This document shows, piece by piece, positions 63,789-64,000 of a stretch of 64,000 nt of DNA. Where the stretch lies: positions 94,211-158,210 of the forward strand of contig NZ_FZNW01000014.1 of the NCBI RefSeq assembly GCF_900188115.1. Direction: 5' to 3'. Position numbers and translations under genes: made by a program. Positions within the stretch are counted from its first letter, which is position 1. Each line of letters starts with the position of its first letter. Below the pieces are notes generated by a model that saw only the letters and a program-made list of their open reading frames with translations, was not told the origin of the DNA and searched no databases. This DNA comes from Haloechinothrix alba (lineage in GTDB: Bacteria; Actinomycetota; Actinomycetes; Mycobacteriales; Pseudonocardiaceae).

Positions 63789-64000
63789 TGAGTCGCCCCG
63801 GTGTGTCTGGAGACTCCAGTCTTTGGGAAGGATGGGGTCATGTCAGGGAACACATCGCGGAGGTACCCGCCGGAGCTGCGTGAGCGCGCGGTTCGCATGT
63901 TTGGCGAGGTGCGCGGCCAGCATGAGTCGGAGTGGGCCGCGATGACCGCGGTGGCCGAGCTGCTCGGGGTAGGTACGCCGGAGACAGTCCGTAAGTGGGT
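63789..64000 (+). mobile_element. IS3-family insertion sequence, left end
   Basis: The element starts with TGAGTCGCCCCGGTGTGTCT at 63789, a terminal repeat of the usual IS3 type, 51 bases before the transposase start. It interrupts the RelA/SpoT-domain gene. The right end is outside the window, so the target duplication and the second frame cannot be checked. Confidence 0.8.
63840..64000 (+). CDS. IS3-family transposase OrfA (partial)
   Basis: The first 53 codons of an IS3-type orfA run off the window. The sequence RRYPPELRERAVRMFGEVRGQHESEWAAMTAVAELLGVGTPETVRKWV is the N-terminal helix-turn-helix that binds the IS ends, as in many actinomycete IS3 elements. The ATG follows GGAAGGA. A programmed frameshift to orfB would be expected further on. 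It is partial at the 3' end only because the window stops. Confidence 0.9.
   Translation, partial: MSGNTSRRYPPELRERAVRMFGEVRGQHESEWAAMTAVAELLGVGTPETVRKW

Overview
The window is chromosomal DNA from a high-GC actinomycete. Genes often start with GTG and overlap by 4 bases (ATGA or GTGA). Several lineage-restricted families occur together: a DUF397 protein beside an Scr1/WhiJ-type helix-turn-helix regulator, an EspG-family ESX protein, DUF3558 lipoproteins, a type VII secretion-associated protein and an EphD-type fusion. This combination points to the Pseudonocardiales (Pseudonocardiaceae-like); I infer that from family content, not from a marker gene.

Layout. 1-2.6 kb: a small accessory block with a NUDIX hydrolase, a 41-codon Asp/Gly/Lys-rich peptide gene overlapping a stand-alone isoaspartyl-methyltransferase homologue (a candidate imiditide-like RiPP pair), and a conserved unknown. 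2.8-18.4 kb: purine biosynthesis, with purS-purQ-purL overlapping head to tail and purF-purM further on. Between these lie mgtE, a proline-rich membrane protein with a decayed duplicate domain, a GH25 lysozyme, a type VII-associated protein, a sterol-carrier protein, and an Scr1/DUF397 regulatory module with a conspicuous inverted repeat around its promoter. 18.5-22.6 kb: an M24 peptidase-like protein coupled to an EphD-type hydrolase/SDR fusion, convergent with a TrpB-like PLP enzyme.

22.7-35 kb: a likely cell-surface glycan assembly and acylation island. It holds an AlgX-like SGNH protein, a secreted protein ending exactly in LPVTG, three acyltransferase-3-type membrane proteins (one degenerate), a 1268-residue glycosyltransferase/glycosyltransferase/FkbM-methyltransferase fusion, and two membrane-anchored proteins with a shared C-terminal domain on either side of it. 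35-48.5 kb: mostly housekeeping genes (tex, enoyl-CoA hydratase, TetR, a FUSC transporter, tyrA, an M20 amidohydrolase, tadA and its partner, CsbD, tRNA-Ser(CGA), ilvD, DoxX, limonene-epoxide-hydrolase-like). 48.5-53.1 kb: a secreted nuclease and an ESX-linked cluster with a recent tandem duplication, in which one DUF3558 copy has lost its lipobox cysteine. 53.1-55 kb: a MerR regulator divergent from a Cys-Cys-motif protein, a methyltransferase and tRNA-Ser(GGA).

55.5-60.3 kb: a three-gene import ABC transporter behind a cobalamin riboswitch, divergent from a FetA/FetB-like ABC pair. 60.3-62.7 kb: lpd and an alpha/beta hydrolase. 63-64 kb: a RelA/SpoT-domain gene broken by an IS3-family element at the window edge and by an internal stop codon, still overlapping its small downstream partner gene. 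I found no CRISPR array, rRNA or prophage. Several long antisense open frames are GC-driven shadows and are left out.
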